Positions 36,501 through 48,803 of a stretch of DNA of 64,000 nucleotides are shown in pieces. This DNA comes from Sesamum alatum (taxonomy: Eukaryota; Streptophyta; Magnoliopsida; Lamiales; Pedaliaceae). The notes below the pieces were generated by a model. That model was given only the letters and a program-made list of their open reading frames with translations. It searched no databases and was not told where the DNA came from. Position numbers and translations under genes: made by a program. How positions within the stretch are numbered: the stretch's first letter is position 1; each line of letters begins with the position of its first letter. The stretch is from NCBI GenBank assembly GCA_034509735.1, contig JACGWO010000007.1, forward strand, positions 2,108,001-2,172,000, read 5' to 3'.

Positions 36501-36540
36501 AAGCCTACCTGACTTGCTTCTCTTTCTTCTTCAAATCCAT
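33511..36540 (-). CDS. CNGC: Cyclic-nucleotide-gated ion channel, group III (CNGC14/15/17-like)
   Basis: Plasma-membrane cation (calcium) channel regulated by cyclic nucleotides and calmodulin. Seven exons on the minus strand: 36540-36509, 36430-35883, 35568-35356, 35230-34929, 34765-34654, 34555-34319, 34236-33511, giving about 722 residues, the usual group III length. The order is: short cytosolic N-terminus; S1 segment (WNRIFLFF, ALFVDPLFFYLP); S2-S4 with RTAYVAPSSRVFGKGELV; S5; pore with WWGLQNL|SSYGQSL across the exon 4/5 junction; S6 ending HLIGNMQ; C-linker; cyclic-nucleotide-binding domain (482-600) with IVREGDPVTEMLFIIRG and phosphate cassette FFNSTTLGPSDFCGEELL; and an IQ motif, FIQAAWRRHQKR. 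Exon 2 has T8 where the frame needs T7 (36182-36189), shifting frame inside S1. All later exons are intact. Strong resemblance to CNGC14 and CNGC17, but the exact member is not fixed. Confidence 0.9.
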
Positions 36541-37427
36541 GCCTGCAATCTTCTTGTTCAAATGACTAATCATCAAATTTCATTACAGAATGAATAGTTG
36601 AAGTGCAAGGAAGAGACATTCCCACATAACTTTTGCTCATGATTTTGGAAGCGATGATTGTTAATGAGAATGAAAAAATCAAGAAGTTGACAAAAACTCC
36701 AAAGCAAGTGGAGTGGAACCCAAATCCGGAAAATGTTTCGTAGGTGATGAGGTGGAAACTGATGTCGGATGTTGTGGTTGACTTGGCAGCTGTCTGTAAC
36801 AATGGAGTCTATGTTTTTATTTCAGTTTTTTATGTAATGGAAAACTTGGGAGAGAGAACGTGACGGCCATCTCAGTAGCTAGTTTTTTATCATTTACTCA
36901 TCTTGACTAATTTAATTTAGAGGTTTTTACGTTTCAAATATTGCATCTTATATTTTATTTAATATTCACTGCGTCATATGAATTGACATATAACTCCAAA
37001 AGAACATATTTGTCCTGTTTTTCTTTTTTTTTAAAAAAAAAAAAAAAAACTTCATACACTCTGAGAATTTGTATCTTTTTGAGTGGATGGGTGGGTCATT
37101 GATCTCAAGTCCGTTCGATGGTTATTCAGACGACACGGATTCTGTACAAATAGTATAATTGGTCCTCTATAAATACTAGTTAATACACTTAAAAAGTATG
37201 TCATTTATTACTATCAGACCTCACTTTGTGACCTCTATTACCTTGATTTCAATACTAACTTAGGCATCGGAGGGTTTTAGGTGAGAGCACTCCAACAAAC
37301 CTAACGTTTTGTGTGCAGGTGAACCATTACTAATCCAACTCAAGATTCTCATACAAAGACATACTCCAGGTTATAGTCGAGTCATTGTCAGATCAGTTTT
37401 AGATTGCTGAGAACCTCGACCAGGATC

Positions 37428-37462
<35 letters not shown>

Positions 37463-40124
37463 AAAATATTCATACACATCACACATGTATGTATATGTAT
37501 ATATATATATATATATATTTTTATGTGAAATAAGAGATGCGACATTTTGCAATAGACTTCGTGCTATCTAACAAGAAACTTGCAGGAAAAAAAAAAACTT
37601 ACTTGAGTATAGACTTTGAATAAATTAATTATTATGTTATTGTAATTTCCATGGCAATTTTAATTGTACAAGGAATCTAGAATTAGTCCACAAGCCACGC
37701 CAAAATATATAATATTAATCGTCCAACAGTTGGAGACACGATTCTTCTTATATGTTGACAAAATGATAAGGTGTGGAGAGTATCTCCATTCTCCTTCTCC
37801 ACATACATACATTCCACACTTTTCTCATTTCTTTTCTTTAAGCCGTAATTACATTTACATCTTCTTGACATACGACATTATTTTTGTATTTTGTATAATT
37901 AATTTATTAATAGCTCGTTCCATTTCATTTACCCAAACTGCCCTCTAATTCCGCGTATCTTTATATTCTTCTCATTTACATTTGTTCCAGCCGGCTGTGG
38001 ATGCGTATTATTTTCGATGGAATTGGCCGTCCTCAAAATTCCCTCACGTCAGAATTACAACTTGTTTGAAGAATCTTTTTTTTTTTTTTATCTTAGAAAA
38101 GCCCTAGACAAACAATGCCATTCGTTCAATTGCCAAATTTAAGAAACAAACTTCTTGAAAATGAAGGAACTGTTCACAACCATATAATACCAACTAAATC
38201 CAACGCAGAAACCACTTCTTAATCGTGACGGCAGAGTATGAAAGCAAGCGATCCTCTGTAACGTGCAGGCCACAAATGGACACTAATATCACCCTAATTC
38301 ATAACTTAGAAACATGTTTGCACATTTGTATCAACTACCTCAACATATTCCTTTCTTCTTTTTTTTTTTTCCTTATATTCCTAATTGCAAAGCCAGGAGT
38401 ATGATAAATCCCTAGCTAGGGGAGACATACAAAGAGAGATTCCAAGCCCCACCCGATCAACAAACAGTGTTCAGCAGAAGAATGTAGGGCAAAAGTCATA
38501 ATACACAATAGCAAAACTCTAACCCTTCAGGCAGTTAATGTTGAATGTTGCCCATTTGCTCCATTGCACACAATTTACGGGGGTCATGGATTATACCAAC
38601 CATAAACAAGTAACATTGTGAAAAGATTATTTGGGCAACGACATTATACTGGGACAATATTCAAGCTTTGAAGTATGCGCTTTTGTATGGGGAGCAAAAT
38701 GCATTTTCATATCCAGTTTCTTCAGCCCCCTATTAAGAATTCCAAATATATGCCCACTACTGTAGAAAAACCAATTACTATACATAGTTGCGATAAAGAG
38801 CAAGTATATACAACATTAATGAAAATACAAGCCTGAGTTATTTCAGACATATCCTGTCGTATACAAAACATTCATAATACAATATTTGCACCAAATCTTC
38901 AGCTTCTTGCATTCAAACAACAGTCACCTTTCGGCAGGTGTTATCTGACGTTTCACCCAGCTTAAGCAAATATGACGAATAATACTAAAATATGAAAAGA
39001 TAAGGCAAGAATAATGAGAATACAGAAGCAATTATAAACCGTAACTGAACCCCTTCACAATGAAGAAACCATATTGTAGAAATCATTTTGAAAGTTACCA
39101 AGCTTAACCTCAACAGGAAAGACAAGAGATGGACACTATACAGAAATCATTTCTATTTTTTTATGAAGAAAGACGAATCCCACTCAATACCACTTGAAAT
39201 TCTGACTCAAATAGTAGTGACGGGAATATCCACAACTAAAACAAGTGATTCAAATATAGTCATTTTGAGACTGACTGGTGTTAGGTTCTCCAGTTTTCGT
39301 TTTTTATTTTCAATTTCGTAGTAAAAGGTCCTACATCATGAAACAACAAAGAAATTTAAGAAAACAACTTCCCACTCCCCCCCTTCAGCAAACGAGTTTT
39401 CAACAAAAGCAGAAGATATGATTTTGAACCCAACAAACGTGACACTCCATTTTAATAAGGAAATTTCCAATTCTCATGAAAAACAAAGTAGAGAATAAAC
39501 CCATTTTGGAAAAGGAAATCCTTATGGTAGTTTCAAGGAACAAGTCAAATGGTGACTTCCATGTAATGGATTAAGTACCTGCCAGAAGCGTGAGAAGCCG
39601 TTCATCATCCTTAAATCTAATCAAATACCATAATTATTTGAGGAGAGGCGCATCATAGCCGCAGACATGCAATGAAAAGAAGCATCTAGCAGAGTAGCCA
39701 GCCGGGATCCACAATCATTCAAATTGAAGATCCCACAGCAGGGCAGTGAAGGTCGAAACCACAAGTGCAGAAGCACAAAACCAATGAAGCAGTACCAGGC
39801 AGACACCTCGACACAAAAACAAAATCATAAACTCTTAGCAATGTTCTTCATAAGTTTCTAATAGAAGATATTAGCTAGGAATATCATATCCATATACATT
39901 TAAGATGTTATGAGAATGGTTCATAGGTAAACTCAAAAGCTTTATGGGATAATAAGGATAAAGTGACAAACTTACTACTGAAGTAGTAATGACACTCAAC
40001 CAAATCCACAAGTCGTAGCTGAGGGCGTCGCCCCACTTACACAGTCGTTAATAAGTCCAAGCATAGTAAAGACACAATTCGAAAAACTTCTTCATAGATT
40101 CAAATGTCCTAATAGGATCCCAGC
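36541..40124. other. Channel-gene 5' flank, intergenic DNA and splicing-factor 3' flank
   Basis: No coding region is supported. 36541-36840 is probably the 5' leader and promoter of the minus-strand channel. AT microsatellites fill 37428-37518. 38700-40124 lies downstream of the minus-strand splicing-factor gene, is less AT-rich than the middle, and may be long 3' untranslated sequence, possibly with an intron. Its open frames of up to 94 codons resemble nothing known. Confidence 0.45.
37428..37518. repeat. Two (AT)n microsatellites
   Basis: AT/TA runs at about 37428-37454 and 37490-37518, separated by 35 bases, read directly. Confidence 0.85.
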
Positions 40125-42390
40125 TCAACTCCTGCTCCTGCGCCTTTCTCTAATCCCATTTCTGCATAACAGATACAAATGCAAACCAAATAAGAAAGAT
40201 AGTAATAACACAACTATCAAACACAAACAGACAAAATACCAGCACACATTTTCCTACCACTAGCACAGACTCGGTGATTGCCAGAAAATTAATGAATTCT
40301 AACCCTGACAAACTGTAATTATAGATACTTGGTGATTTCCAGAAAATTACTGAGTTTTAACTCCAAAGATTAGTTAGCCATGTACCCTATATGAAATCAT
40401 ACGTAACCACATTAAAAGTCCTAAAGTTGCGCCAACCACTCTCCTCCAAAGCTAAAACATACTTGAGCATTCATGTTTCAAAGGTGGATTGCCTTTGAAC
40501 CTGTATATAGTTATCAAAATAACCAAAGAAAGTATAGACCCCACAATTTCCCAGGGAGCCTATTTATCTTCTAAGCAAGTGACTGCGATTCCACCCACTA
40601 AATGAATACAGGTTTGCTCAACTGCAGCAAAATTTATTTTACCACAATAACTAAACAGCAATATTCACCCTGTTCTAGAAGTTTTTAAATAAATATTAAA
40701 AACAAAGGTGCAATTCTATTGACAAGTTCACTACAAAATTAAGCATTAAGAGGAATTGCAATGGGAAAAAGAATGGGACTTCACCCGTTCGCATATGGCA
40801 CCTCATCTCGTCCCCGGTAAGGCGACCTGCTGTAGCTGCGACCTCTCGGTGACAAACTGCGACGTCGAGGGGACCGACCACGAGGACTGTAACTCCTATG
40901 CCAGCATAGCAATAGCATTAAGTAAATAGAAAGTTGACAAGAGACAGTTAATATTGAATGAAATAGTCAATTTATGTATTTCGTTTACTCTTATCCCCCG
41001 AATTGCAACCATAATGTCCATTCCTATTGTTAACCATTTTCAATATCAAGATTCTTTTCCATCTTTAATCGTTTTGATATTACCTTCGACCATAACTCGG
41101 GCTCCGGCGATACCTAGGTGGGGTGCGACTCCTGCGCCTTCCAGAACCTCCCCGCATTCGACATTCACGGGCAAAATGACCAGGCTCACCACATTCATAG
41201 CACTTTAAATCAGAACCAGAACGTCCACGACCCCCACCACGGCCACCTCCACCTCCACCTCTGGAGTTGTGTGATAGCTCAACTCTCCATCCATTTTTAC
41301 CTGTTCAGAACAAGGAGATACAATCAACAAGGATACTACTGCAGATTTAATGGAATGTATACACACATTGGTAAATGAAAAATGCAAAAGGAAAACCACA
41401 AAAACAAAAAAACAGAAAGGAACATTCAACAGATTCAGCCAATATGTGATGGAAAGATGTTATGACATTTCATATTGGAATGACTATATTCAAGAACTGA
41501 AACTAAGTAGAGAAACAAAAGAGCAAAACAACATAATAAAACTGGAACTGATAAAGTTATTGAACTGCATGTGCATCAGTAAATGAATAACATCAACAAG
41601 CTAACCATCAAGTTCTCTGATGGCATCTTGGGCATCCCTCCGGTCATCAAAGTCAATGAAAGCATAACCTGGGGGTCTTCTGGCAACCCATACACTGCAT
41701 AAAATATTCAAACAAATAAGACTAACGGAGTCTATCCTAGTAAAATAGACGAAGAAATAATTCTAAGACAATATGTGCATGAGATTTCTGTTAGTATTAC
41801 TAGAACTAGAATTTCACACTGAGAACCCATCTTTCGCCGGAGGTCCAACCTGTCTCCATTGAGTAAAAGATTCTTTCACATTTCTGAACCATGCAAGATT
41901 GCTTCGTTTGAATCAGAACCATATACATTTTAGATGTTCAAGAAACAAAATACATATTAAATGTCATGAATTTGGAAAACAGAATTTTAGCTGAGAAAAG
42001 AACACACGAAAAAAAGGGTACCAAATAATCAGCCCAAATAGGCCTGCCTTTGTAGATATACACATCTCTCCAGTTGCAAAGAGACAACAATTGGTCTGTA
42101 CTAAGAACTACACCTTACGTGCAAACACCAAAAGCAACATAAACCCAAGTATTTCTAACAGCAATTTCCTCTACAAGTCTGGTAAATACACCATATCCCG
42201 AGTAAAACAAGGTAAATAAATGGGTTAGTAGCAAATTTTCCTCTCATGAATTTTCAAATAAATAACAAAAATCCCTCTCCCCCTAAATTACGATGATTTA
42301 CCTTCTGATAACTCCAAACACGCGAAATTCATCCTCGAGTTCGCGTTCAGTGACTCGCGGATCCAAGTTTCCAACATATACCCTGGACAT
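40125..42390 (-). CDS. RSZ22-like: RSZ-type serine/arginine-rich splicing factor (RSZ21/RSZ22-like)
   Basis: Nuclear pre-mRNA splicing factor of the plant 9G8-like SR subfamily. Coding exons on the minus strand: 42390-42302, 41694-41606, 41300-41084, 40895-40785, 40161-40125, all GT-AG and in phase, giving 180 residues. One RRM (2-70) contains RNP2 VYVGNL and RNP1 GYAFIDF. A Gly/Arg hinge (73-88) is followed by a CCHC zinc knuckle [14 protein letters not shown] (C93, C96, H101, C106). The RS domain runs from about 109 to the end ([26 protein letters not shown]), finishing RERRRSRS. A non-coding first exon with telo-box motifs precedes the start; its donor is after 42785 and the coding exon begins at 42401. 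Single RRM plus one knuckle defines RSZ. RSZ21 or RSZ22 cannot be separated by eye. Confidence 0.93.
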
Positions 42391-42785
42391 CTTGATCACT
42401 CCTGTGGAAAAGCGCGTAACAACATAGATAGATCAGGCTTTCCATTATATTAATCAATTACAGGACAAACTTAAAAACAGGTAAAGAGGACCGGTTCTTA
42501 GAACAAGGGATACCCATAATTAAAAGATCAAAACCTTAAAACAAATAAATAAAAAACTAGCGAAGCAATTTGACGACGATTCAACAAACGGATTACATTT
42601 CTGTTTCCCATAAGCAAAATTTGAGATCGATTGGGAGAAAAAATTGAATCTATAATTGATAATCATAACTCAAACATATACACACAAATCTAATCTACGG
42701 ATCCATGGATGATTCACTCTTACTGAATGAATGACAAACCAAGTAAGATTCAGTTCAAGATAGAGAAGAGAGAAAGAGAGGAACC

Positions 42786-42819
42786 TGAAACCCTAGTTGA
42801 AGTTGCGCAAAAACCCTAG
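42786..42819 (-). promoter_or_regulatory. Telo-box motifs in splicing-factor 5' leader
   Basis: Two copies of AAACCCTAG on the plus strand (42788-42796 and 42811-42819) lie in the non-coding first exon of the RSZ gene. Such telo-boxes are a known feature of plant genes for translation and RNA-processing factors expressed in dividing cells. The role here is inferred from position. Confidence 0.55.
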
Positions 42820-43003
42820 CGGCTGGTGTAGTAGCCAGATTAAGATCCAAAGGCCTAGCGCTCCTGGCTCTTTTAAACGGTCACAGTACTTAATGTGTAA
42901 TTACTATAATACCCCTCAGATATTTTCCTTGACCGTTATTGAATTTGATGAAAGGATTTAAATTGAATTTCCCTCAACATCAAAATAAGTTAAAATTTAT
43001 AAA

Positions 43004-44979
43004 TCTATATATAATAAAACAGAATCATTGAGACTATCCACCTAGCGCCACGTATGCGCAGACGTGGATAGTCTCAATGAGCTCTATTCTGCCAAATGAA
43101 ATTTAACAACTTTTTAGATAAAAGAGAAAAAAATATTGGTATTTATCCTTAAGAATCTAATCAATATTATATGTATTTATCTTATAGATAACATTCAATA
43201 GTTTATCCACAAAAGAATTGTATTTTATAAAAATAATTAAATAGAACTATATATAATATTCTTTTTAAATATAAAAATAAGTAAATAATTAATATATTAA
43301 AAATTAAATTAATAAGTATAAAAATACAAAAGTATATTGAACACAAAAATCGATTTGAATTATTTTACTAACTATTTACCTAAAAAATGAGTGAATCTTT
43401 TGGATAAACAAATAATGGTACACTTATCTAAATTTAAATATAAGATAAATGACAATTTATTAAGTTCCAAAATAACTAAGTAAGTAAAAATTACGAATCT
43501 ATATATAATAAAACAGAATCATTGAGACTATCCACCTAGCGCCACGTATGCGCAGACGTGGATAGTCTCAATGAGCTCTATTCTGCCAAATGGAATTTAA
43601 CAACTTTTTAGATAAAAGAGAAAAAAATATTGGTATTTATCCTTAAGAATCTAATCAATATTATATGTATTTATCTTATAGATAACATTCAATAGTTTAT
43701 CCACAAAAGAATTGTATTTTATAAAAAATAATTAAATAGAACTATATATAATATTCTTTTTAAATATAAAAATAAGTAAATAATTAATATATTAAAAATT
43801 AAATTAATAAGTATAAAAATACAAAAGTATATTGAACACAAAAATCGATTTGAATTATTTTACTAACTATTTACCTAAAAAATGAGTGAATCTTTTGGAT
43901 AAACAAATAATGGTACACTTATCTAAATTTAAATATAAGATAAATGACAATTTATTAAGTTCCAAAATAACTAAGTAAGTAAAAATTACGAATCTATATA
44001 TAATAAAACAGAATCATTGAGACTATCCACCTAGCGCCACGTATGCGCAGACGTGGATAGTCTCAATGAGCTCTATTCTGCCAAATGGAATTTAACAACT
44101 TTTTAGATAAAAGAGAAAAAATATTGGTATTTATCCTTAAGAATCTAATCAATATTATATGTATTTATCTTATAGATAACATTCAATAGTTTATCCACAA
44201 AAGAATTGTATTTTATAAAAAATAATTAAATAGAACTATATATAATATTCTTTTAAATATAAAAATAAGTAAATAATTAATATATTAAAAATTAAATTAA
44301 TAAGTATAAAAATACAAAAGTATATTGAACACAAAAATCGATTTGAATTATTTTACTAACTATTTACCTAAAAAATGAGTGAATCTTTTGGATAAACAAA
44401 TAATGGTACACTTATCTAAATTTAAATATAAGATAAATGACAATTTATTAAGTTCCAAAATAACTAAGTAAGTAAAAATTACGAATCTATATATAATAAA
44501 ACAGAATCATTGAGACTATCCACCTAGCGCCACGTATGCGCAGACGTGGATAGTCTCAATGAGCTCTATTCTGCCAAATGGAATTTAACAACTTTTTAGA
44601 TAAAAGAGAAAAAATATTGGTATTTATCCTTAAGAATCTAATCAATATTATATGTATTTATCTTATAGATAACATTCAATAGTTTTATCCACAAAAGAAT
44701 TGTATTTTATAAAAAATAATTAAATAGAACTATATATAATATTCTTTCTAAATATAAAAATAAGTAAATAATTAATATATTAAAAATTAAATTAATAAGT
44801 ATAAAAATACAAAAGTATATTGAACACAAAAATCGATTTGAATTATTTTACTAGCTATTTACCTAAAAAATGAGTGAATCTTTTGGATAAACAAATAATG
44901 GTACACTTATCTAAATTTAAATATAAGATAAATGACAATTTATTAAGTTCCAAAATAACTAAGTAAGTAAAAATTACGA
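43004..44979 (+). repeat. Four near-identical ~494-bp tandem Helitron 5' units
   Basis: Units begin at 43004, 43498, 43993 and 44486 (periods 494, 495, 493). They differ only by scattered single-base changes and homopolymer length. Each unit starts exactly at the Helitron TC terminus and ends at GTAAGTAAAAATTACGAA. The fourth continues into the full element body instead of restarting. Confidence 0.92.
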
Positions 44980-47900
44980 ATAATTCAAAATTTAAAATAA
45001 AATGAGTAATTGAAAAATAATTCAAAATTTAGAAATATTAATAATTAGTGAATATTAAAAATATAAGAGTATTAGTTAATATTGAAATGAATTTTAGATT
45101 AATTGTATCCCTGACTAATTTATCTTTTGGATATATTCAGATAATGGGACATTTATCAACACTAAAAATAAAATAAAATACTTTCTTACATGGCGAAATA
45201 AAATTCAAAGAGACACCGGAGAACTATGATTTATAAAATCTAATAAAATAAAAAGTTATAAATAAAGTAAATTTTTATATGTAAAAAAATTAAAATTTAA
45301 TATGATAATAATCACAAATAAAAAATATTGAAAGATGTAAATTAAGTTTGAATTTTAGATGTATCACTAACAGATTTACCTGAATAAATTTGTAAATCTT
45401 TATAAAATCAAATAATCTAATATTTATCTAATTTAAATAAAAATAAATATATTTGCTTACAAGGTAAAAAAATTGAAGAGACACAAAACTGTTTTAAAAA
45501 AGTTAATGAAATAAAAAATATAACTAAATTAATTTTATAATGTAACAATGACTAATTATAGAAAAATTAAAATGTAATATGATAATAATAAAAAAAATAC
45601 TAATAGATATAAAAATAAATTTGAAAAATGTTACTTATTCATTTATTTAAAAGATTATAAGTATTTTAGATAAAGATAAATTATTATACACTTATCCGAA
45701 TTATTTATTAGTTATATTTTATCTATATATAATAAAACAGAATCATTGAAACTATCCACCTAAGCGTCACATATACGCAGATGTGGATAGCCTCAATGAG
45801 TTCTATTCTACCAAATGAAATTTAACAACTTTTTAGATAAAAGAGAAAAAAATATTAGTATTTATCCAAAAGAATCTAATCAATATTATATATTTATATA
45901 ACTTTTTTAAGTAAATAAAAACATGTTTATACAATATATGTGTATTTACATATAATAAAACAGAATCATTGAGCCTATCCACCCAAGCGCGACGTATGCG
46001 AAGATGTGGATAGCCTCAATGAGCTCTATTCTGCCAAATGAAATTTAACAACTTTTTAGATAAAAGAGAAAAATAAATATTATTTATCCAAAAGAATCTA
46101 ATCGATATTATATATTTATATACTTTTTATAAGTAACTAAAAAATATATTTATCCAATATATATTTACTTCTTTCATAGATAACATTCAATAATTTATCC
46201 ACAAAAGAATTGTATTATTCAAAAACTAATTAAATAGAACTATAAGTAATTTTTTTAAAATATAAAAATAAGTAAATAATTAATACATTAAAAATTAAAT
46301 TAATTAGTAAGTATAAAAATATGAAAGGAAATTGAATACAAAAATAAATTTAAATTATTTTACTAACTATTTACCTAAAAAAAGGAGTGAATCTTTTGGA
46401 TAAACAAATAATCATACACTTATCTGAATTTAAATATAAGGTAAATGACAATTTTTTAAGTGGCAAAATAACTAAGTAAATAAAACTGCAAATAATTCAA
46501 ACTTTAAAATAAAATGAGTAATCTATGTATAATAAAACAGAATCATTGAGACTATCTACACAAGCGCCACGTATGTGCAGATGATGATAGCCTCAATGAG
46601 CTCTATTATGCCAAACGGAATTTAACAATTTTTTAGATAAAAAAGAAAAGGAAATATTAGTATTTATCTAAAAGAACCTAATCGATCTTATATATTTATA
46701 TACTTTTTATAAGTAAATAAAAAATATATTTATCCAATACATATGTACTTATTTTGTAGATAATATCCAATAGTTTATCCACAAAAAAATTGTATTTTTC
46801 AAAACTAATTAAATACAAGTATAAGTAATTTTATTTTAAATATAAAAATAAGTAAATATTTAATACATTAAAACTTAAATTAATTAGTAAGTATAAAAAT
46901 ACAAATGTATATTGAATACAAAAATGAATTTAAATTATTGTACTAACTATTTACCTAAAAAAAGGAATGAATCTTTTGGATAAATAAATAATCGTACACT
47001 TATCTAAATTTAAATATAAGGAATATGAAAATTTTTTAAGGGGCAAAATAACTAAGTAAATAAAATACAAATAATTCAAACTTTAAAATAAAATGAGTAA
47101 TCTATATATAATAAAACAGAATCATTGAGACTATCCACCCAAGCGCCACGTAGGCGCAGATGCGGATCGCCTCAATGAGCTCTATTCAGCCAAATGGAAT
47201 TTAATTACTTTTTAGATAAAAGAGAAAAAAGATATTAGTATTTATCCAAAATAATCTAATCGATAATATATATATTTATATATTTTTAATAAGTAAATAA
47301 AAAACATATTTATCCAAGATATGTTTACTTATTTTACAGATAACATTCAATAGTTTATCCACAAAAGAATTATATTTTTCTAAAAAATAATTAAATAGAA
47401 CTATAGAATATTCTTTTAAATATAAAATAAGTAAAATAATTAATATATTAAAAATTAAGTAAATAACTATAAAAATACGAAAGTATATTAAACACATAAA
47501 TGAATTTGGATTCATTTACTAACTATTTACCTGAAAAAATGAGTGAATCTTTTGGATAAACAAATAATGGTACACTTATCTAAATTTAAGTATAAGATAA
47601 ATGACAATTTTTAAGTTTCAAAATAACTAAGTAAGTAAAAATTACAAATAATTCAAAATTTAAATTAAAAACGAGTAATAGGAAAATAATTCAAAATTTA
47701 GAAAAATAATTAGTGAATTTTAAAAATATAAGAATATTATTTGATGTTAAAATGATTTTTAGATTAATTCTATCCTTGACTAATTTATCTTTTGGATACA
47801 TTCAAATCATTTATCAACACTAAATAAAAATAAAATATTTTCTTACATGGCAAAATAAAATTCAAATAGACACTGGATAATTATGGTTTATAAAAGCTAA

Positions 47901-48349
47901 TAAAAAATAAAGTAAATTTTTATATGTAAAAAATTAAAATTTAATATGATAATAATCACAATTAAAAATAATATTGAAAGATGTAAAAATAAGTTTTGAA
48001 TTTTATATTGTATCCCTAACCAATTTACCTGAACAAATTTGTAAATCTTTATAAAATCAAATAATCTATCATTTATCTATTTTAAATAAAATAAAATATT
48101 TTTGCAATTTATAATCAAAGCAATTAAAAGAATATAAGAATCTATAATTGTATGGATATTTTTCTAAATAATTAATGATACCTCATACAATTCAAGAAAC
48201 TTATATTTTATATAATTTTTATTAGAACTAATATACAAAGATAGATAATTTTTGTTCAACTTTATAAGTATATATTTTTAAATATTTATTATTATAGTCA
48301 CGATTAAACTGAAAATACTCCCCGTGCCTTGGCACGGGTTTTGTACTAG
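43004..48349 (+). mobile_element. Helitron family A, array with eight 5' ends and one 3' end
   Basis: 5' termini of the type TCTATATATAATAAAACAG start at 43004, 43498, 43993, 44486, 45722, about 45948 (degraded), 46522 and 47101. Each is followed by the GACTATCC...GGATAG hairpin in perfect or decayed form. A single 3' terminus at 48321-48349 has CCCGTGCC-TT-GGCACGGG and then CTAG|T. The same family forms the array at 10525-14542. No Rep/helicase gene is present. The array lies about 150 bases upstream of the splicing-factor leader. Confidence 0.85.
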
Positions 48350-48803
48350 TATTCCACATAATTCGAAATAAGAGTCTACGGATATAAATGTTACTATTTG
48401 AAATTATTACGTTCGAATCCATCAATCTAAATATAATATAAGATAAGTTACAATTATACTGTTATTTGTGGGTAAATTTAAATAAAAATGTAAAAAAAAA
48501 TTAACTTAATGGGGTAAATATACCCCATTTCATATTTTAGGCGAAGCCGGGTATATTGACCCTAGCTTCAGACCTCATAATCAGAAACACTTTAAATCCC
48601 CCCTTCCCCTCCCCCTCTCAATTTCTAAAACCCATCCGAGCACTTCACCCTCCCCAATCAACCACAATCATATTTTCCCCTCCCCAAACTCCTTCAACAA
48701 TTTTACCTCCAATTTTTCATCCAACACTTCACCCAAAATACTTCGATATTTTTCACTCCTCTCATTTTTAACCATTATTTTGAAAAATTATTCCAAATAT
48801 AAT

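Noticed and set aside
43004..44979. CRISPR-like or satellite array
   Set aside because: Repeats are ~494 bp without spacers, start at a Helitron terminus and lie in a plant genome; they are Helitron 5' segments.
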